64,000 bases of DNA. Source: Microlunatus parietis. GTDB lineage: Bacteria > Actinomycetota > Actinomycetes > Propionibacteriales > Propionibacteriaceae. The first letter of the stretch is position 1. Every line of letters starts with the position of its first letter. Below the pieces are notes generated by a model. The model saw only the letters and a list, made by a program, of their open reading frames with translations. It had not been told where the DNA came from and searched no databases. The position numbers and the translations under genes were made by a program. The DNA lies in assembly GCF_013407955.1 (NCBI RefSeq), contig NZ_JACCBU010000001.1, forward strand, positions 1,178,001 to 1,242,000. The letters run 5' to 3'. Shown here one piece after another: positions 45,686-54,293 of the stretch.

Positions 45686-47343
45686 GATCGCTTCTCCAAG
45701 ATCGATTTCGATGGGGGTTGCCAACCGGCCGACGGATCGAGGACGAGCACCCAGTCGGTCCGCTCCGTCGTCGTCGGTACGGTCAGCGTGAGCTGGCCGC
45801 GGCTGCCCGGGTGCCGGCCGAGCCAACGGGCGGACAGGTTCGTGCTCGAGCAGCCGAACCACAGCGCCTCTTCTTGATCATCGACCGAGAGCCGGGCCCA
45901 GCCGTCGACGAACTGCCAGTGCAGGTCGCCCGCGGCCAGCCAGTGCGTGATCACCTCGGTCGCGCCGGCCAGGTCGTCCCGGATCAGCACCGTGTCCTCG
46001 TCCAGCCGGACCGTCCGGCGCAGCGGCCCGCCCGACTCCGGGTAGCAGCCGCCGAGATCGACGACCGCCTCGGTCGCCGACAGCGCGGCCAGCACGGCGC
46101 CTCGCCGGGTCTGGCCGGCGCCGTCGATCACCGGAGCGTTGTGCGCTCCATGATCAAGAGTGAAGTCCTGCTCCGCACCGGCCCGGTACTGCTGGTAGCC
46201 GGGGTCGGAGATCCAGGTCCGGCCGCGCCAGCCGAGGATCACCTGACCGGCGTCGTGATGGAGGTGGCCGACCTCGACCCGGGGCGTGGCCACCGCGACC
46301 AGCACCTCGCCGACAAGACCTTGATCAACCGTCCGCAGCGCGACGGCGCCCGGCTGGCGGACGCCGGTGATCGCCGGCTTCGGTGCTGCGGTGCCGGCGG
46401 TCTCGGGCCAGGCCAGCATCCGGGCCAGCGCGGCGGACGGGAACGCCCGCAGCGGCACGGTACGGCACCAGGCCGCGAGTCCGGGCTCGGTCGCGGCCAC
46501 GGCGGCGACCACCGTGAGCCACTGGGTCATCTCCGGCTCGATATCGCCGAACGGCACCTGCACCTCGGGCCGGCCGGGCACCGCGGTCGCCGGCCAGCTG
46601 AGCGCGGCCTGCCGGATCTCGTCGGACGCCTCCTGGTCGGGAGCGACGGCCAGCCACTCCAGCAGGTGCTCGGTCAGATAGCCGTCGTAGCCGACGCCCT
46701 CCGTGTAGCCGGCGTCGCGACGGAGCCGTACCCACAGCGACACGGCCTGATCGGCCAGCTCGCGGACCTCGGGCAGCGCCGGATGATCAAGAACGGCCGC
46801 CAGTCGGCCCGCCGTGAAGAGCGGGATCAGCCGGATGTTCTGCAGCCGGCGCAGGTCGTCGGCCGGCGGCTCGGTACGCTCCCGGCGATACCGCGGCAGC
46901 AGCGACTCGGTGATCAATCGGTCGGCGATCCCGGCCAGTTCCGCCCGGGCCGGACCGTCCGCCGCGTCCAGCCCGCGGGTGAGCCAGAGCGCGATCGACG
47001 CGGTGATCAAGCCCGCCTGATCGCTGTCGTCGACGAAGGTCGACCAGCCGGCCAAGGCGGCCAGCTCCCGCAGGACGGTCTCGGTGGCACCCGCGTTGTG
47101 CAGCGCGGCCCAGCGTTCCTCCAGGCCCCAGCCGATCCAGACCAGCCACGGGTAGGTCGGGATGCCCGGAATCGGTGCCGGGAAGTCCTGCGGCCGGGCG
47201 GTGATCGGCAGCGGCCAGCTCAACCGGTAGCCGATCCGGTAATAGTCGACGGGCAGCTCCCGCGCACGGCCCGCGGCAGCGCCGCGGCGGGCGATCTCCG
47301 CGCGAAGTTGATCAATCCCCCAGGCGTCCGGGTCCATGATCAT
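45682..47343 (-). CDS. cytoplasmic heparinase II/III-like protein
   Basis: 553 residues from the ATG that overlaps the SDR stop. The first 300 residues are a helical toroid (YTEGVGYDGYLTEHLLEWLA), and the second half holds VEVGHLHHDAGQVILGWRGR and ISDPGYQQYRAGAEQDFTLDH, then HNAPVIDG, the heparinase II/III catalytic-domain pattern. No signal peptide is present, so it would act on oligosaccharides after uptake, in contrast to the two large exported relatives at 7-17 kb. Coupled at both ends by ATGA overlaps. Confidence 0.82.
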   Translation of the reverse strand: MIMDPDAWGIDQLRAEIARRGAAAGRARELPVDYYRIGYRLSWPLPITARPQDFPAPIPGIPTYPWLVWIGWGLEERWAALHNAGATETVLRELAALAGWSTFVDDSDQAGLITASIALWLTRGLDAADGPARAELAGIADRLITESLLPRYRRERTEPPADDLRRLQNIRLIPLFTAGRLAAVLDHPALPEVRELADQAVSLWVRLRRDAGYTEGVGYDGYLTEHLLEWLAVAPDQEASDEIRQAALSWPATAVPGRPEVQVPFGDIEPEMTQWLTVVAAVAATEPGLAAWCRTVPLRAFPSAALARMLAWPETAGTAAPKPAITGVRQPGAVALRTVDQGLVGEVLVAVATPRVEVGHLHHDAGQVILGWRGRTWISDPGYQQYRAGAEQDFTLDHGAHNAPVIDGAGQTRRGAVLAALSATEAVVDLGGCYPESGGPLRRTVRLDEDTVLIRDDLAGATEVITHWLAAGDLHWQFVDGWARLSVDDQEEALWFGCSSTNLSARWLGRHPGSRGQLTLTVPTTTERTDWVLVLDPSAGWQPPSKSILEKRS

Positions 47344-48092
47344 TCCGAGACGACCTCCCGGGTCATCGGCAGATTTCCGGCCAGCAGGCCGCCATCGACG
47401 GGCAGCGCCACCCCGGTGATCCAGGCGGCGTCGTCGGAGGCCAGGAACAGGGCCGCCCTGGCCACGTCCTCCGGTGCGCCGACCCGGCCGAGCGGATACC
47501 AGCGGGCCACCTTCTCCAGCCGGTCCGGCTCGGCGGCCAGCCGCTGGTCCCAGATCGGCGTCCGGATCGTCCCGGGCAGGATCGCATTGCAGCGGACGCC
47601 GTCCGGTCCGTACCGGACGGCGAGGCTGCGGGTCAGGCTGAGCAGGCCGGACTTGGCCGCGCTGTAGGCCTCGTTGCCGAGATATTGCACGCCGTTGACC
47701 GACCCGATGTTGACGATGCTCCCCGAGCGGCGGGCGATCATCCCGGGCAGCACCGCCTGGCTGCACAGGAAGCTGCCCTTGAGCGTGACCGCCACCTCGG
47801 CATCCCATTGCTCCTCAGTCACCTCGAGGAACGGTGTGTCGGCGGCGATCGCGGCGTTGTTGATCAAGACGTCGACCCGGCCCAGGTCCGCCTCGATCTC
47901 GGCGACCGCCTCCCGGACCGCGGCCCGGTCGGTGACGTCGACGACCCGGCCGCCCGGATGGTCCGCGACTGCGGCCTCGCGGTCGAAGATGATCACCGAG
48001 GCTCCCTCGGCCGCGAACAGTTCCGCCATCGTGGCGCCGATCCCCGAACCGCCGCCGGTGATGATCACGACCCGATTCTGGAACCTCGCCAT
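47340..48092 (-). CDS. short-chain dehydrogenase/reductase
   Basis: 250 residues from ATG 48092, preceded by GGGAGG. VVIITGGGSGIGATMAELFA is the cofactor glycine-rich loop with the following DREAA acidic residue favouring NAD; LINNAAIA, the catalytic serine in IVNIGSVNG and Y-x-x-x-K in EAYSAAKSGLL near 150 are all intact, ending in the common VDGGLLAG loop. Within the operon it probably oxidises a hydroxyl of the released sugar or sugar acid. Confidence 0.93.
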   Translation of the reverse strand: MARFQNRVVIITGGGSGIGATMAELFAAEGASVIIFDREAAVADHPGGRVVDVTDRAAVREAVAEIEADLGRVDVLINNAAIAADTPFLEVTEEQWDAEVAVTLKGSFLCSQAVLPGMIARRSGSIVNIGSVNGVQYLGNEAYSAAKSGLLSLTRSLAVRYGPDGVRCNAILPGTIRTPIWDQRLAAEPDRLEKVARWYPLGRVGAPEDVARAALFLASDDAAWITGVALPVDGGLLAGNLPMTREVVSE

Positions 48093-48103
48093 CGTCGCCT
48101 CCC

Positions 48104-49159
48104 TCAGTCCGGATCCGGATAGCTGAACAGGACCGCCATCGCCTCGCCCGGCGACTCCTCGACCAGCCGGTAGCCGTCCGGCGCCTCGCTGATCGGGAAC
48201 CGGTGCGTGATCAGGCCGGTCAGGTCCAGCCGGCCCGGATCGTCGGCCGGCCGGCTGATCAGGTCGAGCAGCGTCTCCACGTTGCGCCGGACCGGCGAGC
48301 CGACGTAGACGGCCGGGTAGTCGACGCCGCTCTCGTAGGCCGGGTCGCGATAGCCCGGACCGGCCTTGGCCGAGCTGAGGAACTCGATGTTGCCGAGGTT
48401 GGACGCCATCAGCAATGTGGCGCGAGCCCCGCCGGGGAAGACGATCCGACCGTGCGGCACGCCGTCCGGGGCGGTCGCCATGATCAACTTCAGCCGCTCG
48501 ATGGTCTCGCTGGCGTCGCCGCCGAACGCGACGCAGGCGTGCTCGATCCCGTACGGCTTCGCCCACGCGGCCAGCCCGGACCAACCATGATCATCGGTGC
48601 TGAACGTCGCGATGCCAGACGGCACCAGGGACAGCCGGTACGGCTCCGAGTCCATGATCGCCACCCGGGCGCCACCGATCCGGTAGAGCCGCGCGGCGAG
48701 CTGACCCATCATGCCGGCGCCGAAGACGATCACCGACTGCCCGATCCGGGCCGCCGACTTGTGCACCGCCTCCAGCGCAAAGCAGCACATCGCCATCGTC
48801 GCCGCGTCGGCCAGGTCCACCTGGTCCGGCAGCGGCACCACCAGGTTGCGCGCCACCAGGGTGCGCGATGCGTGGTAGGCACCGGCGCCGATCGCGACCA
48901 CCCGATCCCCGACGGCGATCCGGTCGACCCGTTCGCCGACGGCCAGCACGGTGCCGGCCTGGCTGTAGCCGGGCTGGGCGGGCGGCCGCTCGTCCGGTGC
49001 GGCGGAGCGGTAGGCCCGCAGCGACACCAGTTCGGTGCCGGCACTGAGGTAGCTGAACGCGGGCGCGATCAGCACCTCGTCCGGTCCGGGCTGGTCGAGC
49101 TTGCCCTCGGTGACCACCACGCCGTCACCGGCCTGGAACCACGCCTGCACGGTCTGCAC
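48104..49159 (-). CDS. MDR-superfamily (zinc-type) alcohol dehydrogenase-like protein
   Basis: 351 residues from GTG 49159 with GAGGAG upstream. The GroES-like N-domain has SYLSAGTELVSLRAYR in place of the CxxDxxx catalytic zinc motif and lacks the GHE box, while VGERVDRIAVGDRVVAIG and the Rossmann VIVFGAGMMGQLAARLYRI are typical. This zinc-poor SAGTE subgroup includes sugar and cyclitol oxidoreductases and BchC-like proteins. It sits between the amidohydrolase and SDR genes with a 4-base gap, so it belongs to the catabolic operon. Confidence 0.85.
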   Translation of the reverse strand: MQTVQAWFQAGDGVVVTEGKLDQPGPDEVLIAPAFSYLSAGTELVSLRAYRSAAPDERPPAQPGYSQAGTVLAVGERVDRIAVGDRVVAIGAGAYHASRTLVARNLVVPLPDQVDLADAATMAMCCFALEAVHKSAARIGQSVIVFGAGMMGQLAARLYRIGGARVAIMDSEPYRLSLVPSGIATFSTDDHGWSGLAAWAKPYGIEHACVAFGGDASETIERLKLIMATAPDGVPHGRIVFPGGARATLLMASNLGNIEFLSSAKAGPGYRDPAYESGVDYPAVYVGSPVRRNVETLLDLISRPADDPGRLDLTGLITHRFPISEAPDGYRLVEESPGEAMAVLFSYPDPD

Positions 49160-49163
49160 CGGC

Positions 49164-50000
49164 TCACTCCTCCTCTGCGTCGAACCAGCGCCGGGCGTTG
49201 TCGCCGCAGAGCCGGGCTCGTTGATCATGGTCGACGTCGGCGGCGCCGAGCTGGTACGCCGTCGCGACCGACTCCTGCACCGGATGGCAACTACCGAAGC
49301 CGAACAGCCGATCGAGGCCGTTCCGGCACAACTCGCCGAGCGCACCCACCGGCCCGTTGGTGAACCAGAGATCGACCAGCACCCGGGACAGGTCGTGTCC
49401 ATGATCGAGATGCGCGGCGATCTCCGGCCAGTCCGTGTACTTGATCCCGCTCAACCCGATCCGCCGGCCGGCCCGGGCCCGAATCAGTTCGGCGATCGCC
49501 GCCGAGTCGATCGGATCCACCGCGTAGCGCGGATGCCGGACCCGTTCGTCGTCCAGGTTCACGCAGACCTGCACCGGCAGCCCGAGGTCGTCGGCGGCCT
49601 CGAACAGCTCCGTCACCGCCGGGCCGGCCAACCCGAAGCCCTGGTAGGCCGGGACCAGCCGGATCCCGCGGGCTCCGTTCCTCCTCGCCCGGTCCAGTTC
49701 CTCGGTCCAGCCGGGCTCGGTCGGGTTGATGATCACGAACGGCCACAGCCGCTGATCATCGGCGGCGGCCTGCCAGAGCGCCTCGTTGCCGGCGTTGGTG
49801 TCGAAGCCGAACACGGACGCGAGATGGCTGACACAGAGTCCGTCGAGGCCGAGCCGGTCGGCCAGTTCGATCAGCCGGTCCGGGCCGGCGCTCGCCTGCA
49901 GCCGCCACGGCCAGGTGCCGACGAAGGCCGTCAGGTCGATGGCGCGCTGGGTCGCGAAGATCGCCAGCGGATCCTCGACCTGAGTGGTGATGGTGGTCAT
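49164..50000 (-). CDS. amidohydrolase-2-fold protein lacking the metal-binding HxH
   Basis: 278 residues. The TIM-barrel layout matches amidohydrolase family 2 (ARGIRLVPAYQGFGLAGPAV, GLPVQVCVNLDDERVRHPRY), and the C-terminus has FGFGSCHPVQE where active members have FGSD. The N-terminal strand reads IDLTAFVG where the family has DxHxH, so the metal site seems lost. It overlaps the intact relative (49997-50764) by four bases, suggesting a partner or a specialised metal-free enzyme. The GGAGG before its ATG lies in the upstream gene. Confidence 0.75.
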   Translation of the reverse strand: MTTITTQVEDPLAIFATQRAIDLTAFVGTWPWRLQASAGPDRLIELADRLGLDGLCVSHLASVFGFDTNAGNEALWQAAADDQRLWPFVIINPTEPGWTEELDRARRNGARGIRLVPAYQGFGLAGPAVTELFEAADDLGLPVQVCVNLDDERVRHPRYAVDPIDSAAIAELIRARAGRRIGLSGIKYTDWPEIAAHLDHGHDLSRVLVDLWFTNGPVGALGELCRNGLDRLFGFGSCHPVQESVATAYQLGAADVDHDQRARLCGDNARRWFDAEEE

Positions 50001-50764
50001 CGCCGTACCTCCGCGAGCAGGGCCGCCATGTTGCCGCCGAGCACCAGCGCCTGGTCGGCCGGCGACAGTTCGGCGGCGATGATCTTGCCGATGTTGACCG
50101 CAAGATCACCGCCGTGCAGGTCGGAGCCGAAGATCACCCTTTCCGCGCCGAGCCGCTGGACCGCGGTCGCGACCTCGGCTCCGCCGATCAGCGAGCCGGA
50201 GGTGTCGGTGCGGATGTTCGGGTACGGCGCGATCGCGTTCATCGCGCTCTCGGTCTGGCCGCCGAGGTGGGCCATGATGATCGAAGCCTCCGGGTACCGC
50301 CGGCCGAGCCGGGCCACGTTCTCCGCCGTCGACTCGTACGACAGCTGACCGACCGTCTTGCGCCAGGCGTGCACCAGCACCGGCAGCCGGTACGCGATCG
50401 CCTGCTCGATCACCGGGTCGACCAGCGGATCGTCGCACCGGGTGGCCACCCAGAGCTTGATCCCGATCATGCCCTGCTCCTCGACGCGCCGGCGCAGGTC
50501 GTCCAGCGCCGGCTTGCCGTGCCGGGGATTGACGTAGCAGTAGCCGAGCACCAGGTCCGGATGCGCCCGCATCACGTCGACCATCGCATCGTTGGCCCGG
50601 CTGACCTGCTGGTCCACCGGGTAGTGCCGGTAGCCGGCGATCGAGGAGCAGACGATCTTGTCGACGCCGAGCCGGGCGCACTCGGCGACGGCCTGCTCGG
50701 TCAGCGCCGACTCGCCCGCAGTCAGGTGGGTGTGCGCGTCGATGATCATGCCGTCGTTGATCAT
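49997..50764 (-). CDS. amidohydrolase-2-family metal-dependent hydrolase
   Basis: 255 residues from ATG 50764 with GGAGGG upstream. IIDAHTHLTAGES supplies the HxH metal ligands, LPVLVHAW and IIMAHLGG supply further histidines and VIFGSDLHGG the catalytic aspartate, so the active site is complete. Family members hydrolyse lactones, amides or decarboxylate ring acids. Tight coupling to the class III aminotransferase and to the HxH-less relative suggests consecutive steps on one substrate. Confidence 0.86.
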   Translation of the reverse strand: MINDGMIIDAHTHLTAGESALTEQAVAECARLGVDKIVCSSIAGYRHYPVDQQVSRANDAMVDVMRAHPDLVLGYCYVNPRHGKPALDDLRRRVEEQGMIGIKLWVATRCDDPLVDPVIEQAIAYRLPVLVHAWRKTVGQLSYESTAENVARLGRRYPEASIIMAHLGGQTESAMNAIAPYPNIRTDTSGSLIGGAEVATAVQRLGAERVIFGSDLHGGDLAVNIGKIIAAELSPADQALVLGGNMAALLAEVRR

Positions 50765-52044
50765 GACCGGGCACCCTCCACGACCGGGGTGCCGGCGAGC
50801 TCCGCGGCCACGTCGGCGGCGGCCCGGGCCAGCCGGTCCCGGGCCTCGTCCAGGTCGGCCGGGCGGTGGCTGAAGTTCACGTACGAAATCGTGTAGAGCG
50901 AGACGCCGTGCCGGTACGCCGCCCGGAAGAAGCGGTCCAGCACGCCGGCCGGGGCGTCCTCGGCGGCCACGAACGCCGGGCAGGGTGAGTAGCCCTTGAT
51001 CGTGATCGGCACACCCTGATCGGCGAGGAGGCGGTCCACCTGGCCCCAGAACCGTTCGCCCTCCCGCCACAGATACCCGACGACCTCCTGCTCGACATAG
51101 ACCTCCATCGCGGCCCTCGCCGCGGCCAGGGACAAGGTCTCGCCGCCGAAGGTGGAGGAGATCACCGCACCGCCCGGGCCACAGGCCGCCATCACGTCGC
51201 GGCGGCCCGCGTACACCGAGATCGGCATCCCGTTGGCGATTCCCTTGCCGAACACGGCCAGGTCGGGGTGCACGCCGAAATACTCGGTCACGCCGCCGAT
51301 CGCGATCCGGAACCCGGTCACGATCTCGTCGAAGATCAACAACGTTCCATGATCATCGGCGAGCCTGCGCAGGGCCGGGTAGAACCGCCAGCCGGCACCG
51401 ATGCCCGCATAGTCGGCGGCGACGACGATCGCGGCGACCTCGCCGGGATGCTCGGCCAGGATCCGCTCCACGCCGGCGACGTCGTTCCAGCCGGCCGGAT
51501 GATGCAGTTCGCTGAGCGCCTTCGGCACCCCGGCGACCGCACCGGCCTGGCCCGGCAGCACAACCCCGCCGCCACCGAGGCTGTTCAGCCAGCCGTTGTA
51601 GCCGACCTGGATGATCCGCTCCCGGCCGGTGTGCGCCCGGGCGATCCGGATCGCGGCCGCGATCGCCTCGCCGCCGGTCTTCAGGAACCGGGCCTGCTCC
51701 ATCCCCGGCACAAGATCACAGAACCGCTCCGCGACCTCGCACTCGATCGGGTGCGGGTGGCCGAAGACGATGCCCCGGTCGAGTTGATCGCGGATGGCCT
51801 GGTCGATCGCCGGGAAGCGGTACCCGAGCGTGACCGGGCCGAGGGAGTTGCGGAAGTCGATGAACTCGCGATCTTGGTCGTCGACCACGCGGCAGCCGTC
51901 GCCGCGGACGATCACGGTCGGTTCCTCGGGCGTGAGCCGGGCTCGCTTGGAGGACGTACTGGAGCCGAACGGCATGATCCGGTCGAACCTCATCCCCCAG
52001 TCGGACCGGTCATCGGGGCTGGCGGATTCCGTACTCCGTGTCAT
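50761..52044 (-). CDS. class III PLP aminotransferase (glutamate-1-semialdehyde aminomutase-like)
   Basis: 427 residues from ATG 52044. The C-terminal part of the cofactor site is clear: LLIFDEIVTGFRIAIGG and the Schiff-base lysine in AVFGKGIANGMPISVYAG, with FLKTGGEAIAAAIRIARAHTG the phosphate-binding turn and GCRVVDDQDREFIDFRNSLG at the start. The family covers GSA aminomutase and sugar or amino-acid aminotransferases; no haem genes are near, so a catabolic or sugar role is likelier. First gene of the leftward operon; a LacI-type operator lies 71 bases upstream. Confidence 0.9.
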   Translation of the reverse strand: MTRSTESASPDDRSDWGMRFDRIMPFGSSTSSKRARLTPEEPTVIVRGDGCRVVDDQDREFIDFRNSLGPVTLGYRFPAIDQAIRDQLDRGIVFGHPHPIECEVAERFCDLVPGMEQARFLKTGGEAIAAAIRIARAHTGRERIIQVGYNGWLNSLGGGGVVLPGQAGAVAGVPKALSELHHPAGWNDVAGVERILAEHPGEVAAIVVAADYAGIGAGWRFYPALRRLADDHGTLLIFDEIVTGFRIAIGGVTEYFGVHPDLAVFGKGIANGMPISVYAGRRDVMAACGPGGAVISSTFGGETLSLAAARAAMEVYVEQEVVGYLWREGERFWGQVDRLLADQGVPITIKGYSPCPAFVAAEDAPAGVLDRFFRAAYRHGVSLYTISYVNFSHRPADLDEARDRLARAAADVAAELAGTPVVEGARS

Positions 52045-52114
52045 TGAGAGGTACCCCTGGAGTGCGTGCGGTGAAACGCTGGTTCGAGGAACTCTAGCAG
52101 TCGCCCGATGGGCC

Positions 52115-52128
52115 TGCAATCGGTTGCA
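52115..52128. promoter_or_regulatory. LacI-type operator (site 1)
   Basis: TGCAATCGGTTGCA has perfect TGCAA/TTGCA arms around TCGG. It stands between the leftward aminotransferase operon and the rightward Gfo/Idh genes, 33 bases before the latter start. The identical 16 bases CTGCAATCGGTTGCAT occur at 62919-62934 next to a lacI-type gene, which makes regulation by that protein likely. Confidence 0.85.
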
Positions 52129-52160
52129 TCGTGATCGGCGAAGCCGTAGGTTTGGGCTCT

Positions 52161-53216
52161 ATGACTGCCACCCGCATGACCTCCGCGAACCGCCTCGGTG
52201 TCGGCATCGTCGGCCTCGGCAGCATCGGTGTCACCCATGCCCAGGCACTCGCCGCGATCGCCGAGGCCGGTGATCAGCCGGTTTCCCTGGTGGCCTACAG
52301 CGGCGGCAACCCGGGCAAGGCGGCCGAGGCGGGCTGGCCGGACGCCGAGCAGCTCTCCGTGGACGCGGTGATCAAGCACCCCGGGATCTCGGTGATCGCG
52401 GTCGCCGGCCCGTCCCAGGTCCACGGCGAGCTCACGATCGCCGCCCTCGAAGCGGGCAAGCACGTGCTGGTCGAGAAGCCGCTGACCCTCTTGGTCGGCG
52501 AGGCCGAACGGATCCGGCGGCTCGCCCGGGAGCAGGGCCGAATCGTCCGGATGGTCGCGCAGCGGCACTACGAGACTGAGTACGCCCACGTCAAGCAGCT
52601 GATCGACGCCGGCGACCTGGGGGCGTTGCGGCTGGCCGCGACCCAGGTGCACTGGTGGCGCGACGACGATTACTACACGGCGGCCGCGTGGCGCGGTTCG
52701 ATGGCGGCCGGCGGCGGCTCGGTGATGAACCAGGGCGTGCACAACATCGACCTGCTGCGCTGGCTGGCCGGGCCGGTCGCCAGGGTCACCGCCCAGTACG
52801 CGACGCTGGGGCACGCCATCGACGCCGAGGACACGACGGTCGCGACGCTGTCGTTCCGGTCCGGCGCCCTGGGCATGATCAGCATCTCGACGGCGACCCC
52901 GCCCGGCACCCCGGCAACGGTGACCCTTCAGTTCGCCTCCGGCGGCATCGAGCTCGGCCAGGGCGAGGTGATCCGCTGGGACGTGCCGGCGGCTCGGCCC
53001 GCCGCCGGCGAGGAGGTCCGCAGCGGCGCCGCCGACCCGGCGAACATCGGCATCGCCGGCCACGTCACCCAATGGCGGCAGCTGATCGACGCGCTCGGCT
53101 CCGATCCGCACGAGCAACCGGATCTCGATGACGCCGTCGCCACCGTACGTCTGCTCTGTGCGATCTATGCGGCGGCCGAATCCGGCCGGGCCGTGAACCC
53201 CGACGAACTTTCCTGA
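52161..53216 (+). CDS. Gfo/Idh/MocA-family oxidoreductase
   Basis: 351 residues from ATG 52161; an upstream in-frame GTG at 52131 would lie in the promoter region next to the operator. LGVGIVGLGSIGVTHAQALA is the NAD(P) loop, and HVLVEKPLT the family EKP motif with the catalytic lysine near 105; GGGSVMNQGVHNIDLLRWLAG carries the catalytic Asp-His type pair (HNIDL). These enzymes oxidise sugars or cyclitols. It heads a rightward unit with a second family member and an IclR regulator. Confidence 0.92.
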   Translation: MTATRMTSANRLGVGIVGLGSIGVTHAQALAAIAEAGDQPVSLVAYSGGNPGKAAEAGWPDAEQLSVDAVIKHPGISVIAVAGPSQVHGELTIAALEAGKHVLVEKPLTLLVGEAERIRRLAREQGRIVRMVAQRHYETEYAHVKQLIDAGDLGALRLAATQVHWWRDDDYYTAAAWRGSMAAGGGSVMNQGVHNIDLLRWLAGPVARVTAQYATLGHAIDAEDTTVATLSFRSGALGMISISTATPPGTPATVTLQFASGGIELGQGEVIRWDVPAARPAAGEEVRSGAADPANIGIAGHVTQWRQLIDALGSDPHEQPDLDDAVATVRLLCAIYAAAESGRAVNPDELS

Positions 53217-53230
53217 TCAAGGAGAATCAC

Positions 53231-54217
53231 ATGCTTCAGGTCGCCGTCCTCGGTGCCGCCCACCCGCACATCGGCGAGGCGCTGGAGGAGATCGCCTGGC
53301 GCGACGACGTCGCCCTGGTCGCCGCGAGCGAGCCCGACGCCGCCATGCGGGAACGCTTCCTCGGCGGCGTTTCGGCGCCGGTCTATGCCAGCCACGCCGA
53401 GCTCCTGGAGCGGCACCAGATCGATGTCGCCGTGGTCTCCGGGATCTACGCGCAGCGCAGCGAGGCCGTCCTGACCGCGCTGGCGGCCGGTGCGCACGTC
53501 TTCGCCGACAAGCCGCTCTGCACCACCCTCGAGCAGCTGGACGAGATCACGAAGGCCTTCGCGGACAGCGATCGTCGGCTGGGGCTGATGTTCACCAAGC
53601 GGTTCTCGGCCGCGACCGTCGCGGCCAAGCGGCTGGTCGACGAGGGCGTACTCGGCGAGCTCGCGTTGATCGCGACCACCGGGCCACACAAGCTCACCCA
53701 GGCCAACCGGCCGGCCTGGTTCTTCGACTCGGCACTGTACGGCGGCGCGGCCGGCGACCTGCCGGTGCACGACGTTGATCTTGCTCTGTTCTTCACCGGC
53801 GCCACCAGCGGTACGGTCTCGGCGGCGACCGGCAACGTCCGCAGCGCCGATCACCCGGACTTCGATGATCATGTCGCCCTGCTGCTCCGGGCCGGCTCGG
53901 CGATCGCGACCATCGAGGCCAACTGGCTTTCCCCGGAGGCCGCGGAACTGCACGGGCACTACCGGATGCGGCTGAGCGGCTCCGAGGGCACGGCCGAGAT
54001 CGACTGGGGCTACGAGACGCTCACGGTGGCCACCCACGACCGGCCCACCTGGACCGAGCCGCTGCAGGCGCCGCTGCGGCCGATGCAGTTCTTCTTCGAC
54101 GCGATCATCGCCGGCACCGAACCGGCCGTGACCACCGAGGAGAGCCTGCTCGCCACCCGGGTCGCCCTGCTGGCCCAGCAGAGTGCGGAGTCCGGCGGCG
54201 TGCCGCTCGCCTGGTAG
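53231..54217 (+). CDS. Gfo/Idh/MocA-family oxidoreductase
   Basis: 328 residues, 14 bases after the preceding gene, with AAGGAG 7 bases before ATG. VAVLGAAHPHIGEALEEIAW replaces the classical GxGxxG with GAAHPH, HVFADKPLCT is the DKP variant of the EKP motif, and GGAAGDLPVHDVDLALFFTG gives the HDVD catalytic region. So it is related to, but not a duplicate of, the upstream oxidoreductase. Probably a consecutive or isomer-specific dehydrogenase in the same pathway. Confidence 0.9.
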   Translation: MLQVAVLGAAHPHIGEALEEIAWRDDVALVAASEPDAAMRERFLGGVSAPVYASHAELLERHQIDVAVVSGIYAQRSEAVLTALAAGAHVFADKPLCTTLEQLDEITKAFADSDRRLGLMFTKRFSAATVAAKRLVDEGVLGELALIATTGPHKLTQANRPAWFFDSALYGGAAGDLPVHDVDLALFFTGATSGTVSAATGNVRSADHPDFDDHVALLLRAGSAIATIEANWLSPEAAELHGHYRMRLSGSEGTAEIDWGYETLTVATHDRPTWTEPLQAPLRPMQFFFDAIIAGTEPAVTTEESLLATRVALLAQQSAESGGVPLAW

Positions 54218-54293
54218 GGGCCTGTTTGCTGGCCACCAGCTTCCTGGCGGGGCTAATCTGAGTGCCCGCCGACGGAAACCGGAGTGTCAGCAG

